Shown here one piece after another: positions 1 to 8,202 of a stretch of 64,000 nucleotides of DNA (positions are counted from its first letter, which is position 1; the number at the start of each line of letters is the position of its first letter). Under the pieces are notes generated by a model. It saw only the letters and a list, made by a program, of their open reading frames with translations. It was not told the DNA's origin and did no database searches. The stretch covers positions 1 to 64,000 of the forward strand of contig NZ_LFQR01000045.1 in assembly GCF_001182895.1 (NCBI RefSeq), in the 5' to 3' direction. Source of the DNA: Frateuria defendens (GTDB lineage Bacteria > Pseudomonadota > Gammaproteobacteria > Xanthomonadales > Rhodanobacteraceae). Made by a program: the position numbers and the translations under genes.

Positions 1-1004
1 TCGACGTGATGCTGCCCGGCATGGACGGCTGGACGGTGATCGAGCGGCTGAAGGCCGACGTCGCCACTCGCGACATCCCCGTGCACGTGCTCTCCGCCTT
101 CGACGAGGCCGGGCGCAGCCGCGAACTCGGCGCCATCGGCTTCCTCGCCAAGCCGGTGAGCCGCGAGGCGCTGGAGGACGCCTTCGAGCACCTGCTGCAC
201 GTCGCCGAAGGCCGCCCCCGCCGCGTGCTGGCGGTGGACGACGACGCGGCCGCGCGCAGCGCGGTGCGCACCCTGCTGCAACGCGACGGCGTGGCGATCG
301 ACGAGGCCGGCTCCGCCGAGGAAGCGCTCGCCCGGCTCGGCGACAAGGCCTACGACTGCATGGTGCTCGACCTCGGCCTGCCTGGCATGTCCGGCATGGA
401 CCTGCTCGACCGCCTCGCCGGCGAAGGCGCCAGCATTCCGCCGGTGGTGGTGTACTCCGGCCGCGAGCTGAGCCGCGAGGAGAACCTGCGCCTGCGCCAG
501 TACACCGACAGCATCGTGCTCAAGGGCGCGCGCTCGCCCGACCGCCTGCTCGACGAGGTGAGCCTGTTCCTGCACAGCGTGCGCCAGAGCGGCGGCGAGG
601 CCCCCGCCCGCCCCGCCGCGGACGGCGAGCTGCACGGCCGCCGCCTGCTGCTGGTGGACGACGACATGCGCAACCTGTTCGCGCTCTCCAGGGTGCTGCG
701 CGGCTGGGGCGTGCAGGTGGAGATGGCGCAGGACGGCCCCAAGGCGCTGCAGCGGCTGGCCGAGGACGATGGCTTCGAGCTGGTGCTGATGGACATCATG
801 ATGCCGGGCATGGACGGCTACGAGGCGATCCGCGCCATCCGCGCGCAGCCGCGCCTCGAACGGCTGCCGGTGATCGCGCTCACCGCCAAGGCGATGCGCG
901 GCGACCGCGAGAAATGCCTGGAGGCCGGCGCCAGCGATTACCTGTCCAAGCCGGTGGACACGGACAAGCTCGCCTCCATGATCCGCGTGTGGCTGCGCCG
1001 CTGA
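1..1004 (+). CDS. Multi-receiver signalling protein, 3' part (hybrid sensor kinase or response regulator)
   Basis: The 5' end lies outside the window; the frame is open from base 3. Three receiver domains are visible. The first is cut off before its N-terminus but keeps LPGMDG and the FLAKP lysine motif near residue 48. The second (about 74-190) has VDDD and VLDLGLPG, but LKGARSP stands where the lysine-proline motif is expected, so it may be degenerate. The third (about 212-332) is canonical, with LLVDDD, LMDIMMPGMDG, LTAKAM and YLSKPVD. The stop is one base before cheR, so this is the head of a signalling operon. By analogy with similar operons the missing part is probably a histidine kinase, but that cannot be seen here. 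Confidence 0.85.
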   Translation, partial: DVMLPGMDGWTVIERLKADVATRDIPVHVLSAFDEAGRSRELGAIGFLAKPVSREALEDAFEHLLHVAEGRPRRVLAVDDDAAARSAVRTLLQRDGVAIDEAGSAEEALARLGDKAYDCMVLDLGLPGMSGMDLLDRLAGEGASIPPVVVYSGRELSREENLRLRQYTDSIVLKGARSPDRLLDEVSLFLHSVRQSGGEAPARPAADGELHGRRLLLVDDDMRNLFALSRVLRGWGVQVEMAQDGPKALQRLAEDDGFELVLMDIMMPGMDGYEAIRAIRAQPRLERLPVIALTAKAMRGDREKCLEAGASDYLSKPVDTDKLASMIRVWLRR

Positions 1005-1005
1005 G

Positions 1006-1869
1006 ATGAGCAGCGTGCGGCCCGCCGAGGACGCGGCGCTCGACGACATCGAGCTGGAGCTGTTCGTGCGCGCCATGCAGCGCCGCCACGGCTACGACTT
1101 CGGCCAGTACGCGCGCGCCTCGCTGAAGCGGCGCGTGAAGCGCCTCGCCGCGCAACTCGACTGCGCCACCGTCACCGCGCTCACCGACCGCGCGCTGCAC
1201 GAGGCGGCGCTGCTGCCGCGGCTGCTGGAAGGCCTGTCGGTGCCGGTGTCCGACCTGTTCCGCGACCCGCCGGTGTTCCGCGCGCTGCGCGAGCAGGTGC
1301 TGCCCACGCTCGCCTCGCACCCGCGCATCAACATCTGGCAGGCCGGCTGCGCACACGGCGAGGAGGCGTACTCGCTCGCCATCCTGCTGGAGGAGGCGGG
1401 GCTGTACGAGCGCAGCCAGATCTACGCCACCGACATCAGCGTGAACGCGCTGGAGAAGGCGCGCGAGGGCATCTACCCGGCGCGCGAGGCGCAGCAGTGG
1501 TCGCGCAACTACCTCGCCGCGGGCGGGCGCCGTTCGCTGGCGGACTACTACAGCGCCCGCTACGGCCTGATCAAGCTGGACCGGCGGCTGCGCCGGCACA
1601 TCACCTTCGCCCAGCACAACCTGGCCTCCGACACGGTGTTCTGCGAGGCGCACCTGGTGCTGTGCCGGAACGTGTTGATCTATTTCTCCAACCCCTTGCA
1701 GGATCGCTGCCTGGCGCTGTTTCGCGACTCGCTGGTGCGCGGCGGCTTCCTCTGCCTGGGGCTGCGCGAGCGGCTGGACTTCGCCCCGGTCGCCGGCGAC
1801 TTCGCCGCGCTGGACCCGGCGCTGCGCCTCTACCGCCTGGCCGGCCCGGCGGCGGGCGCGCCGGCATGA
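1006..1869 (+). CDS. cheR: CheR-type protein-glutamate O-methyltransferase
   Basis: SAM-dependent methyltransferase that in this family methylates glutamates on chemoreceptors or related sensors. The 287-residue protein has an N-terminal helical region (about 1-85) and a Rossmann domain with the SAM-binding segment QAGCAHGEEAYSLA (about 112-125) and LCRNVLIYF near 220. Length is normal for stand-alone CheR. It starts one base after the multi-receiver stop and overlaps cheB by four bases (ATGA), implying translational coupling. With a CheB domain and a GGDEF response regulator alongside, and no flagellar genes nearby, it more likely serves an alternative sensory system than core chemotaxis; that is inference. 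Confidence 0.93.
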   Translation: MSSVRPAEDAALDDIELELFVRAMQRRHGYDFGQYARASLKRRVKRLAAQLDCATVTALTDRALHEAALLPRLLEGLSVPVSDLFRDPPVFRALREQVLPTLASHPRINIWQAGCAHGEEAYSLAILLEEAGLYERSQIYATDISVNALEKAREGIYPAREAQQWSRNYLAAGGRRSLADYYSARYGLIKLDRRLRRHITFAQHNLASDTVFCEAHLVLCRNVLIYFSNPLQDRCLALFRDSLVRGGFLCLGLRERLDFAPVAGDFAALDPALRLYRLAGPAAGAPA

Positions 1870-2465
1870 ACGCGCCCGCCGCCACCGTGCCGGCTGCGAT
1901 CGTGCCGGCGGCCATCGTCGTGGGCTGCTCCACCGGCGGGCTGGACGCGCTGCGCACCCTGCTCGGCGGCCTCGACCCGCGCCTGCCGCAGGCGGTGGTG
2001 GTGTGCAGCCATACCGCCGCGGAAACCGCCGAGCTGCTATGCGGGCTGCTGACCCACGTCGCGCCCCTGCCGGTGGCGGAGGCCGCCGAGCGCCAGAGCG
2101 TGCGCGGCGGCGTGATCCACGTGGCGCCGAGCGGCTACCATCTGCTGGTGGAACGCGACGGACGCTTTGCCCTTTCGGTCGACCCGCGCGTGCAGCACGC
2201 GCGGCCCTCCATCGACGTGCTGTTCGAATCGGCCGCCGAGACCTGGGGCGCGGCGCTGGTCGGCGTGATCCTCACCGGCGCCAACGCCGACGGCGCCGAG
2301 GGCCTGCGCGCCGTCCGCCGCGCCGGCGGCGTCGCCGTCGTGCAGGCGCCCGAAGACGCCCAGGCCGCCGCCATGCCGCTGGCCGCGCTCGACCTCGCCG
2401 GCGCCGACCACTGCCTGCCGCTGCCGGCCATCGCGCCGCTGCTCAACCGACTGTGCCTGCCATGA
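1866..2465 (+). CDS. CheB-type methylesterase domain protein lacking a receiver
   Basis: Only the CheB catalytic domain is present (199 residues). The nucleophile motif GCSTGG lies at about 20-24, a histidine follows in VCSHT, and LTGANADGAEG near the C-terminus matches the acidic catalytic region. The usual N-terminal receiver is absent; receivers are supplied by the upstream three-receiver protein and the downstream REC-GGDEF protein. The start at 1866 is chosen because ATG overlaps the cheR stop (ATGA); the frame is open further upstream, but that extension lies inside cheR. Its stop overlaps the next start in the same way. Expected activity is demethylation or deamidation of sensor glutamates. 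Confidence 0.9.
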   Translation: MNAPAATVPAAIVPAAIVVGCSTGGLDALRTLLGGLDPRLPQAVVVCSHTAAETAELLCGLLTHVAPLPVAEAAERQSVRGGVIHVAPSGYHLLVERDGRFALSVDPRVQHARPSIDVLFESAAETWGAALVGVILTGANADGAEGLRAVRRAGGVAVVQAPEDAQAAAMPLAALDLAGADHCLPLPAIAPLLNRLCLP

Positions 2466-3454
2466 CCGCCCAGCCCAAGATCCTCGTCGTCGACGACACC
2501 CGCGCCAACCTCGTCGCCATGCGGCGCCTGCTCGCCGACTGCGGCGCCGAACTGGTCGAGGCCGGCAGCGGCAACGAAGCGCTGTCGCTGTGTCTGGACC
2601 ACCGCTTCGCGCTGATCCTGCTCGACGTGAACATGCCCGGCATGGACGGCTTCGAGGTCGCCAGCCTGCTCGGCGAGACCGAGCAGCTCAAGGACACCCC
2701 GGTCATCTTCGTCACCGCCGCCTACGGCGACGACCTCAACCGCCTCAAGGGCTACCGCTCCGGCGCGGTGGACTACATCGCCAAGCCGATCAACGACACC
2801 ATCCTCACCGCCAAGGTGCGCGTGTTCCTCGACCTCTACAACGCCCGCATGCAGCTGCAGCAGGCGCTGGACGAGCTGGCCGAGCGCAACCGCCAGCTGC
2901 AGGCCGAGGTGGCCGAACGCCTGCGCGCGGAAGAGCAGGTGCGCCACCAGGCCACCCACGACATGCTCACCGGCCTGCCCAACCGCATGCTGTTCCACGA
3001 GCGCCTGCAGGCGGCCCTGCTGCGCGGCGCCCGCCACGCGCACGGCTTCGCGCTGGCGCTGCTGGACATCGACGGCTTCAAGGCGGTGAACGACACCCAC
3101 GGCCACCCCACCGGCGACGCGCTGCTGCAGGCCATCGCCGCGCGCCTGCGCCAGCAGGTGCGCGGCAACGATACCGTGGCGCGGCTGGGCGGCGACGAAT
3201 TCGCGCTGATCCTGGAGGACATCGACGAGCTGCCGCCGCTGCTCGAACGCTGCCGCAAGCTTTGCGCCGTACTGGGCGAACCCTATGCGCTGCGCGGGCC
3301 GCAGGGCGACGTGCTGGTGCATGTCGGCGCCAGCCTCGGCCTCGCCCCCTGCCGCGACGGCGCAACGGGCGACGAGGCCCTGATCCGCGCCGCCGACCGC
3401 GCGCTCTACCAGGCCAAGGCCGAGGGCAAGGGCCGCTGCGTGCTGGCCGCCTAG
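2462..3454 (+). CDS. Response regulator with GGDEF domain (diguanylate cyclase)
   Basis: A 330-residue protein. A receiver domain (1-125) has VVDD at 9-12, the phosphoacceptor Asp55 in LLDVNMPGMDG and lysine in YIAKP. A short coiled linker (about 125-160) leads to a GGDEF domain with an intact GGDEF at 243-247 and an RxxD inhibitory site (RGND, 234-237) five residues before it, so an active, product-inhibited cyclic-di-GMP synthase is expected. Its ATG overlaps the cheB stop, making it the fourth coupled gene. Phosphorylation by the operon's kinase would control c-di-GMP output. Identification is secure; the signal is unknown. Confidence 0.95.
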   Translation: MTAQPKILVVDDTRANLVAMRRLLADCGAELVEAGSGNEALSLCLDHRFALILLDVNMPGMDGFEVASLLGETEQLKDTPVIFVTAAYGDDLNRLKGYRSGAVDYIAKPINDTILTAKVRVFLDLYNARMQLQQALDELAERNRQLQAEVAERLRAEEQVRHQATHDMLTGLPNRMLFHERLQAALLRGARHAHGFALALLDIDGFKAVNDTHGHPTGDALLQAIAARLRQQVRGNDTVARLGGDEFALILEDIDELPPLLERCRKLCAVLGEPYALRGPQGDVLVHVGASLGLAPCRDGATGDEALIRAADRALYQAKAEGKGRCVLAA

Positions 3455-3468
3455 GCGGCTCGCCCCCC

Positions 3469-3568
3469 GTGTGGAGCGCGCCTCGCGTGCGACGCCGCGG
3501 CGCAGACGCTCCGCGAAGCCCTTGCCGCCCGCCGCAAGAGCGGTCGCGCGCAAAGGCGCGCTCCTAAC
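3469..3568. repeat. REP-like inverted doublet
   Basis: Two imperfect copies of a GGAGCGCGC / GCGCGC-GACC palindrome lie in opposite orientation (left near 3470-3492, right 3542-3568) between the convergent GGDEF gene and the small membrane protein gene. The same unit recurs perfectly at 33161-33241 and singly at 19816-19843. This matches bacterial REP doublets; no transposase gene is seen here. Confidence 0.65.
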
Positions 3569-3570
3569 AT

Positions 3571-3954
3571 TCAGACGGCAACGAACAAGGGCAGCACGAA
3601 CAACATCGCGCCGAGCACGAACAGCGCGGTCAGCGCGTGCACCAGCAGGGTGTTGTAGCGCAGGAAGACGCACTGCTCGACCGTGCGCCCGGCCCAGAAC
3701 ACCGCCATGCCGCCGAGCAGCGCATGGCCGAGCCGCGTATGCAGCAGCTCGCCCGGCAGCAGGAAGCACAGCGCGGCCACGCCGAGGAACACGTAGATCA
3801 GGCGCAGGTTGAGGATCTGCGTCACCGCGCGCGTGGCGCGGCCGGTGCGTTCGAGCGCGGCGGGCCAGTCGAACAGCTTCCAGAACGCCAGATGGAAGAT
3901 GGCGAAACCCAGGCTGTGCAGGCCGCACAGGAAAACCAGGGTTTCGCCGTCCAT
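3571..3954 (-). CDS. Small integral membrane protein, unknown function
   Basis: A 127-residue protein with four predicted membrane segments (about 5-25, 45-65, 75-93 and 105-126) and few charged residues. No recognised family motif. The start at 3954 (MDGETLVFL) is chosen because it lies 17 bases after the fadE stop, making it the last gene of a hydrolase-fadE-membrane protein operon read leftward. Context suggests a role around fatty-acid or lipid metabolism, but the sequence itself gives no function. Confidence 0.75.
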   Translation of the reverse strand: MDGETLVFLCGLHSLGFAIFHLAFWKLFDWPAALERTGRATRAVTQILNLRLIYVFLGVAALCFLLPGELLHTRLGHALLGGMAVFWAGRTVEQCVFLRYNTLLVHALTALFVLGAMLFVLPLFVAV

Positions 3955-3971
3955 CGGAGGCGCGCGGGCGC

Positions 3972-6440
3972 TCAGGCCGCGTCGGCGAACTTCGCTTTCT
4001 CGCCGCGCACGTGCGCCGCGCGCAGCTCGGCCGGGTCGAAGTCGTCCACCGAGATGAACTCGAACACGCCCTCGCGCACGCGCTTGAGCAGCGCGCCCTC
4101 GGCGGCGTCGAGCACGCCGGCCTGCACCGCCTCGTCCACCTGGCCGTTGTAGTCGTGCGCCTTGAGCTGGCCGCTCTTCTGCGCCTTGAGGAACTTGCGC
4201 TCCACCGGCTCGGCGGCGATCACCTCGGGCAGCAGCGCGTTCATGCGGCCGATGGTGTTGTTGGCCGTGGGGCTCAGGTACACCCACTCGGTGAGGCGCT
4301 CGCGTGCCTCGTTGGGCGCGGTGAGCAGCGCGGCCACGCGGCGGCCCAGGCGGTCGGACGGCGGCACCTCGCGGCGGCCGAACGGGAACACCAGCGCACG
4401 CAGCAGCCAGGCCACCGGCCGCACCGGGAAGTTGCGGATGGCGCCGTCCAGCGCGTTCTGCGTGAGCCACATGCACTGGTGGAAGCCCCAGGCCAGGAAC
4501 GGGCGGTCCGCCTCCGGCCGGTCGGTGTCCTCGTAGCGCTTGAGCATGCTGCTTGCAATGTAGAGGTAGCTCAGCACGTCGCCCAGGCGCGCGGAGAGCT
4601 TTTCCTTGAACTTCAGCTTGCCGCCCAGCACGCCCATGAACACGTCCGCGCACAGCGCCAGCGCGGCCGAGTAGCGGTCGAGCTTGCGGTAGTAGCGGCG
4701 CGTGTAGTCGTCGCCGGCGGTGGCGCCGAGGCGGGAACCGGTGAGGCCCAGCGTGAACGAACGCACCGCGTTGGAAAGGCCGAAGCCGACATGCCCGAAC
4801 AGCGCGCGGTCGAAGGCGGTGAGGCGCTCGCCGTAGTCGGCGATGGACAGCGCCTGCATCTCCTTGAGCACGAACGGATGGCAGCGGATCGCGCCCTGGC
4901 CGAAGATCATCAGGCTGCGCGTCATGATGTTCGCGCCTTCCACGGTGATCGCGATCGGCACGCTGGCCCAGCCGCGGCCGGCGTAGTTCTTCGGGCCGAG
5001 CTGCACCGCCTTGCCGCCGTGCACGTCCATGGTGTCGCCCGCCACCTGCCGCGCCCACTCGGTGGCGTGGTACTTGGCGATGGCCGATGGCACGGCCGGC
5101 TTCTCGCCGCGGTCCACCGCCGCCGCGGTGGCGCGCGACAGCGCCGCGCTCGCGTAGGTGAGCCCGCCGATGCGCGCCAGCGCCTCCTCCACGCCCTCGA
5201 AGCGGGCGATGGCGAGGCCGAACTGCTTGCGCATGCGCGCGTACACGCCGGTGGCCGCGGCCGAGGCGCGCATCGCGCCGGTGGCGTTGGAAGGCAACGA
5301 GATGGCGCGGCCCACCGAGAGGCACTCCACCAGCATGCGCCAGCCGTGGCCGGCCATGTGCGGGCCGCCGATCAGGGTGCTGAGCGGCGCGAACACGTCC
5401 TTGCCGCGGATGGGGCCGTTCTGGAACGGGATGTTGAGCGGGAAGTGGCGGCGGCCGATCTCCAGCCCCGGGGTCGAGCGCGGCAGCAGCGCCAGGGTGA
5501 TGCCGAGGTCTTCCTTGTCGCCAAGCAGGTGCTCGGGGTCGTACAGGCGGAAGGCCAGGCCCACCACCGTGGCGATCGGCGCCAGCGTGATGTAGCGCTT
5601 GTCGAAGCTGAGCTTCATGCCCAGCGTCTCCACGCCGTCCACCACCTGCCTGCACACGATGCCGAAGTCGGTGATCGAGGTGGCGTCCGAGCCCGCGTAG
5701 GGGCCGGTGAGCGCGAAGCAGGGAATCTCCTCGCCCACCGCCAGGCGCGGCAGGTAGTAGTTCTTCTGCTCGTCGCTGCCGTAGTGCAGCAGCAGCTCGG
5801 CCGGGCCCAGCGAGTTGGGCACCGCCACGGTGGAGGCCACGGTGGCGGACATCGAGGCGAGCTTCTGCAGCACCGCCGAATGCGCCAGCGCGGAGAAGCC
5901 CAGGCCGCCGTACTGCCTGGGGATGATCATGCCGAAGAACTTGTGCTTCTTGACGAACTCCCACACCTCCGGCGGCAGGTCGGCCAGCTCGTGGGTGATC
6001 TGCCAGTCGTCGATCATGGCGCACAGCTGCTCCACCGGGCCGTCCATGAAGGCCTGCTCCTCCACGCTCAGCACCGGCCTGGGCTGCGCGAGCAACTCGC
6101 TCCAGTCCGGCTTGCCGGAGAACAGCTGGCCCTCGAAGCCCACCGTGCCGGCCTCGAGCGCGGTCTGCTCGGTCTCCGACAGCTTGGGCGTGACCTTGGC
6201 GAAGAGCTTGAGCAGCGGCGCACTGATCTTCCTGCGCCGGAAACCCGTCATCAGCAGCGGCACCGCGATCGCCAGTTCCACGATCAGCACGATCACCGTG
6301 GTCGCCGGCGCCCGCGCGAGCAGGCCCACGACCAGGGTGGCCACGGGGGCGACGATGGCCCAGGTGCGCAGGCCCGTACGGTGGTACGCGCAGGCACCGG
6401 AGGCGATGAGCGCCGCCAGCAGGGTCAGTAGTACGGACAT
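3972..6440 (-). CDS. fadE: Acyl-CoA dehydrogenase, FadE type
   Basis: An 822-residue protein close in length to Escherichia coli FadE (about 814). Two hydrophobic segments in the first 60 residues are followed by a long acyl-CoA dehydrogenase core (FALTGPYAGSDATS substrate/FAD region, DVHGGKAVQLGPKNY) and the extra C-terminal helical domain typical of FadE. It catalyses the first, FAD-linked step of beta-oxidation, passing electrons to ETF; etfBA and ETF-ubiquinone oxidoreductase are elsewhere in the window. Start at 6440 (MSVLLTLLAAL) lies one base after the hydrolase stop, so the genes are coupled. The divergent TetR gene is the likely regulator. Confidence 0.93.
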   Translation of the reverse strand: MSVLLTLLAALIASGACAYHRTGLRTWAIVAPVATLVVGLLARAPATTVIVLIVELAIAVPLLMTGFRRRKISAPLLKLFAKVTPKLSETEQTALEAGTVGFEGQLFSGKPDWSELLAQPRPVLSVEEQAFMDGPVEQLCAMIDDWQITHELADLPPEVWEFVKKHKFFGMIIPRQYGGLGFSALAHSAVLQKLASMSATVASTVAVPNSLGPAELLLHYGSDEQKNYYLPRLAVGEEIPCFALTGPYAGSDATSITDFGIVCRQVVDGVETLGMKLSFDKRYITLAPIATVVGLAFRLYDPEHLLGDKEDLGITLALLPRSTPGLEIGRRHFPLNIPFQNGPIRGKDVFAPLSTLIGGPHMAGHGWRMLVECLSVGRAISLPSNATGAMRASAAATGVYARMRKQFGLAIARFEGVEEALARIGGLTYASAALSRATAAAVDRGEKPAVPSAIAKYHATEWARQVAGDTMDVHGGKAVQLGPKNYAGRGWASVPIAITVEGANIMTRSLMIFGQGAIRCHPFVLKEMQALSIADYGERLTAFDRALFGHVGFGLSNAVRSFTLGLTGSRLGATAGDDYTRRYYRKLDRYSAALALCADVFMGVLGGKLKFKEKLSARLGDVLSYLYIASSMLKRYEDTDRPEADRPFLAWGFHQCMWLTQNALDGAIRNFPVRPVAWLLRALVFPFGRREVPPSDRLGRRVAALLTAPNEARERLTEWVYLSPTANNTIGRMNALLPEVIAAEPVERKFLKAQKSGQLKAHDYNGQVDEAVQAGVLDAAEGALLKRVREGVFEFISVDDFDPAELRAAHVRGEKAKFADAA

Positions 6441-6441
6441 C

Positions 6442-7350
6442 TCAGCACCTCGTTGCGGTTTGCATGGCCGCGGCGTCGGCCTCGACGCCGCCGGACTCGA
6501 GACTGGCGAGGAACCTTGCGATCTCGCGCGTGAATGCGTCGTTCGCATCCCCCGCCAGCATGTGGGTGGCGCCGGGGACCTCCACGTGCCGCGCATGCGG
6601 CACCAGCGCCAGGAATTCGTTCACGGTGGCGTGGGACACCACGTCGCTGCGCTCGCCGGAAAGCAGCAGCACCGGCTCCTCGACCTGCGCGGCGGCGGCG
6701 AGCAGGCGCGGCTGGTGGCGCTCGCTCTCGTGCGCCACGCCGGCCAGCATGGCCGGGTCCCAGTGCCAGCGCAGGCGGCCATCCGCGCCTTCGCGCAGCA
6801 GTGGGCGCAACTGGTCCTCGCGCTTGCGCTCGCGCCGCTGCGGCAGGTAGGCGGCGATCTGCCCGGCGGCCTCGGCGTAGTCGGCGAAGCCGTCCGGGTG
6901 CGCCTGCATGAAGGCGAGGATGCGCTCCACCCCGGCGCTCTCCCAGCGCGGCGTGATGTCCACCAGCACCAGCGCGCGGAACGGCGAGGGCCGCACCTCG
7001 CCCGCCACCACCAGGCCGAGCAGGCCGCCCATCGAGGCGCCGACCAGGATCGGCGGCTCCGGCTGCGCGCGGGCCAGCCGCAGGAGATCGTCGGCGAACT
7101 GCTCCAGGTGGTAGTCGCCGCCGGGCACCCGGCCGCTTTCGCCGTGGCCGCGGCTGTCGAAGCTCACGCAGCGGTAGCCCTGCGCCGCCAGCGTGGCGGC
7201 GGCGCCGTTCCACGCCCCGCGCGTCTGGCCGAAGCCGTGCGCGAACAGCAGCGTCGGCCGGCCCTGCGGCCGGCGCGTCTCCACCGCCAGGCGCAGGCCG
7301 TCGGCGGCCTCGAAGGCATGCAGCGCGGGAAGGGTATCGACATAAACCAT
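6442..7350 (-). CDS. Alpha/beta-fold hydrolase
   Basis: A 302-residue alpha/beta hydrolase. Visible landmarks are the oxyanion segment FAHGFGQTRGAW, the nucleophile elbow VGASMGGL and the late histidine in GATHML. The substrate is not predictable; an esterase, lipase or thioesterase role feeding fatty acids to the adjacent FadE is plausible. The start at 7350 (MVYVDTLP) is chosen because a TTGACG-17-CATACT promoter places the transcript start at 7350-7351, giving a nearly leaderless mRNA. ATG codons at 7356 and 7368 are in frame, but they fall within or just after the -10 box, and the GGAGG before them lies in the promoter spacer. Confidence 0.88.
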   Translation of the reverse strand: MVYVDTLPALHAFEAADGLRLAVETRRPQGRPTLLFAHGFGQTRGAWNGAAATLAAQGYRCVSFDSRGHGESGRVPGGDYHLEQFADDLLRLARAQPEPPILVGASMGGLLGLVVAGEVRPSPFRALVLVDITPRWESAGVERILAFMQAHPDGFADYAEAAGQIAAYLPQRRERKREDQLRPLLREGADGRLRWHWDPAMLAGVAHESERHQPRLLAAAAQVEEPVLLLSGERSDVVSHATVNEFLALVPHARHVEVPGATHMLAGDANDAFTREIARFLASLESGGVEADAAAMQTATRC

Positions 7351-7357
7351 ACGCATG

Positions 7358-7386
7358 AGTATGGGCATCGCCTCCGGTGGCGTCAA
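7358..7386 (-). promoter_or_regulatory. Promoter of hydrolase-fadE operon (predicted leaderless)
   Basis: On the minus strand TTGACG (7386-7381), a 17-base spacer and CATACT (7363-7358) form a good sigma-70 promoter. The -10 box ends seven bases before the ATG at 7350, leaving essentially no 5' leader. Confidence 0.65.
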
Positions 7387-7387
7387 C

Positions 7388-7398
7388 TTGCACTGCAA
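7388..7398. promoter_or_regulatory. Candidate TetR operator
   Basis: TTGCACTGCAA is a perfect palindrome with one central base, just upstream of the hydrolase -35 box and between the divergent promoters. A related TTGCAA palindrome forms the -35 box of the tetR promoter. The placement suits autoregulation plus control of the hydrolase-fadE operon; binding is inferred. Confidence 0.4.
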
Positions 7399-7455
7399 CG
7401 TGGCCGGATGGCCTAGGCCGGATGCGGTGGATTCGCGCAGACGACGGCCCTCGCA

Positions 7456-7483
7456 TTGCAAGTGGGCCGACTGGGGCTACCAT
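7456..7483 (+). promoter_or_regulatory. Promoter of tetR-family gene (predicted leaderless)
   Basis: TTGCAA (7456-7461), a 16-base spacer and TACCAT (7478-7483). The expected transcript start is the A of the ATG at 7490, so the mRNA would be leaderless. No Shine-Dalgarno sequence is visible before the start. Confidence 0.6.
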
Positions 7484-7489
7484 GCGCGC

Positions 7490-8068
7490 ATGAATGCCGC
7501 CAGCAAACCCGAACGCACCCGCCTCACCGCCGAGGACTGGGAAAACGCCGCCCTTACCCTGATCGCCGAGCAAGGCGTCGGCGCCCTCGCCGTCGAAGCG
7601 CTCGCGCGCCGGCTCGGCGTCACCAAGGGCAGCTTCTACTGGCACTTCCGCACCCGCGAGGCGCTGCTGCAGGCGGCGCTTGAGCGCTGGGAGCAGTACG
7701 GCGAGCGCGAGGTGATCGCCCGCATCGGCGCCATCGAGGACCCGCGCGTGCGCCTGCCCGAGCTGTTCCGCCGCGCCGCGCACGAGGTGCAGCCGCACCG
7801 CGTCTACGCCGCCCTATTGCAGGCGCTGGACAATCCGCTGGTGGTGCCGGTGATGGCGCGCGTGTCGCAGCGGCGCACCGAGTTCCTCAGCAACGCCTAT
7901 CGCGAGGCCGGCCTGCCCGCCTCCGACGCACTGAACCGCGCCCGCCTCACCTACGCCGCCTACGTCGGCTTCCTCCAGCTCAACTTCAGCCTCGGCCTGC
8001 CGCGCATGAGCCACGAGGAGTTCGATGCCTACGTGGAGCACATGATCGCCACGCTGGTGCCCGCCTGA
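7490..8068 (+). CDS. TetR/AcrR-family transcriptional regulator
   Basis: A 192-residue regulator. The N-terminal helix-turn-helix (about 12-60) includes LAVEALARRLGVTKGSFYWHF, a strong TetR signature; the rest is a helical ligand domain with no recognisable specificity motif. The start at 7490 (MNAASKPERT) agrees with a promoter whose predicted +1 is that same base. It is divergent from the hydrolase-fadE operon with a palindromic site between, so it most likely represses that operon in response to a fatty acid, acyl-CoA or related ligand. The ligand is inference. A clear terminator follows. Confidence 0.92.
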   Translation: MNAASKPERTRLTAEDWENAALTLIAEQGVGALAVEALARRLGVTKGSFYWHFRTREALLQAALERWEQYGEREVIARIGAIEDPRVRLPELFRRAAHEVQPHRVYAALLQALDNPLVVPVMARVSQRRTEFLSNAYREAGLPASDALNRARLTYAAYVGFLQLNFSLGLPRMSHEEFDAYVEHMIATLVPA

Positions 8069-8099
8069 AGCGGCACCCCGCGTCGAGACGGCTTTCCCC

Positions 8100-8120
8100 A
8101 CGGCGCTTCGGCGCCGTTTT
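8100..8120 (+). terminator. Rho-independent terminator of tetR-family gene
   Basis: A perfect seven-base-pair stem ACGGCGC/GCGCCGT with a TTCG loop, followed by TTTT, 32 bases after the regulator's stop codon and before the pckG promoter. Confidence 0.8.
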
Positions 8121-8133
8121 GCTGCACCCTTCC

Positions 8134-8163
8134 TTGCGCATACCAGTTTTCGCAAGCTAGCGT
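8134..8163 (+). promoter_or_regulatory. Promoter of pckG
   Basis: TTGCGC (8134-8139), an 18-base spacer and TAGCGT (8158-8163), giving a leader of about 33 bases. A GAGGGA ribosome-binding site lies four bases before the ATG at 8203. Confidence 0.6.
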
Positions 8164-8202
8164 CCCATCGAACTTTTCCATCAAGACCTCACGAGGGATG
8201 CG

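Noticed and set aside
4011-6431. An 806-codon open frame opposite fadE
   Set aside because: Low-complexity His/Arg/Ala translation antisense to an intact FadE; no ribosome-binding site or family match.
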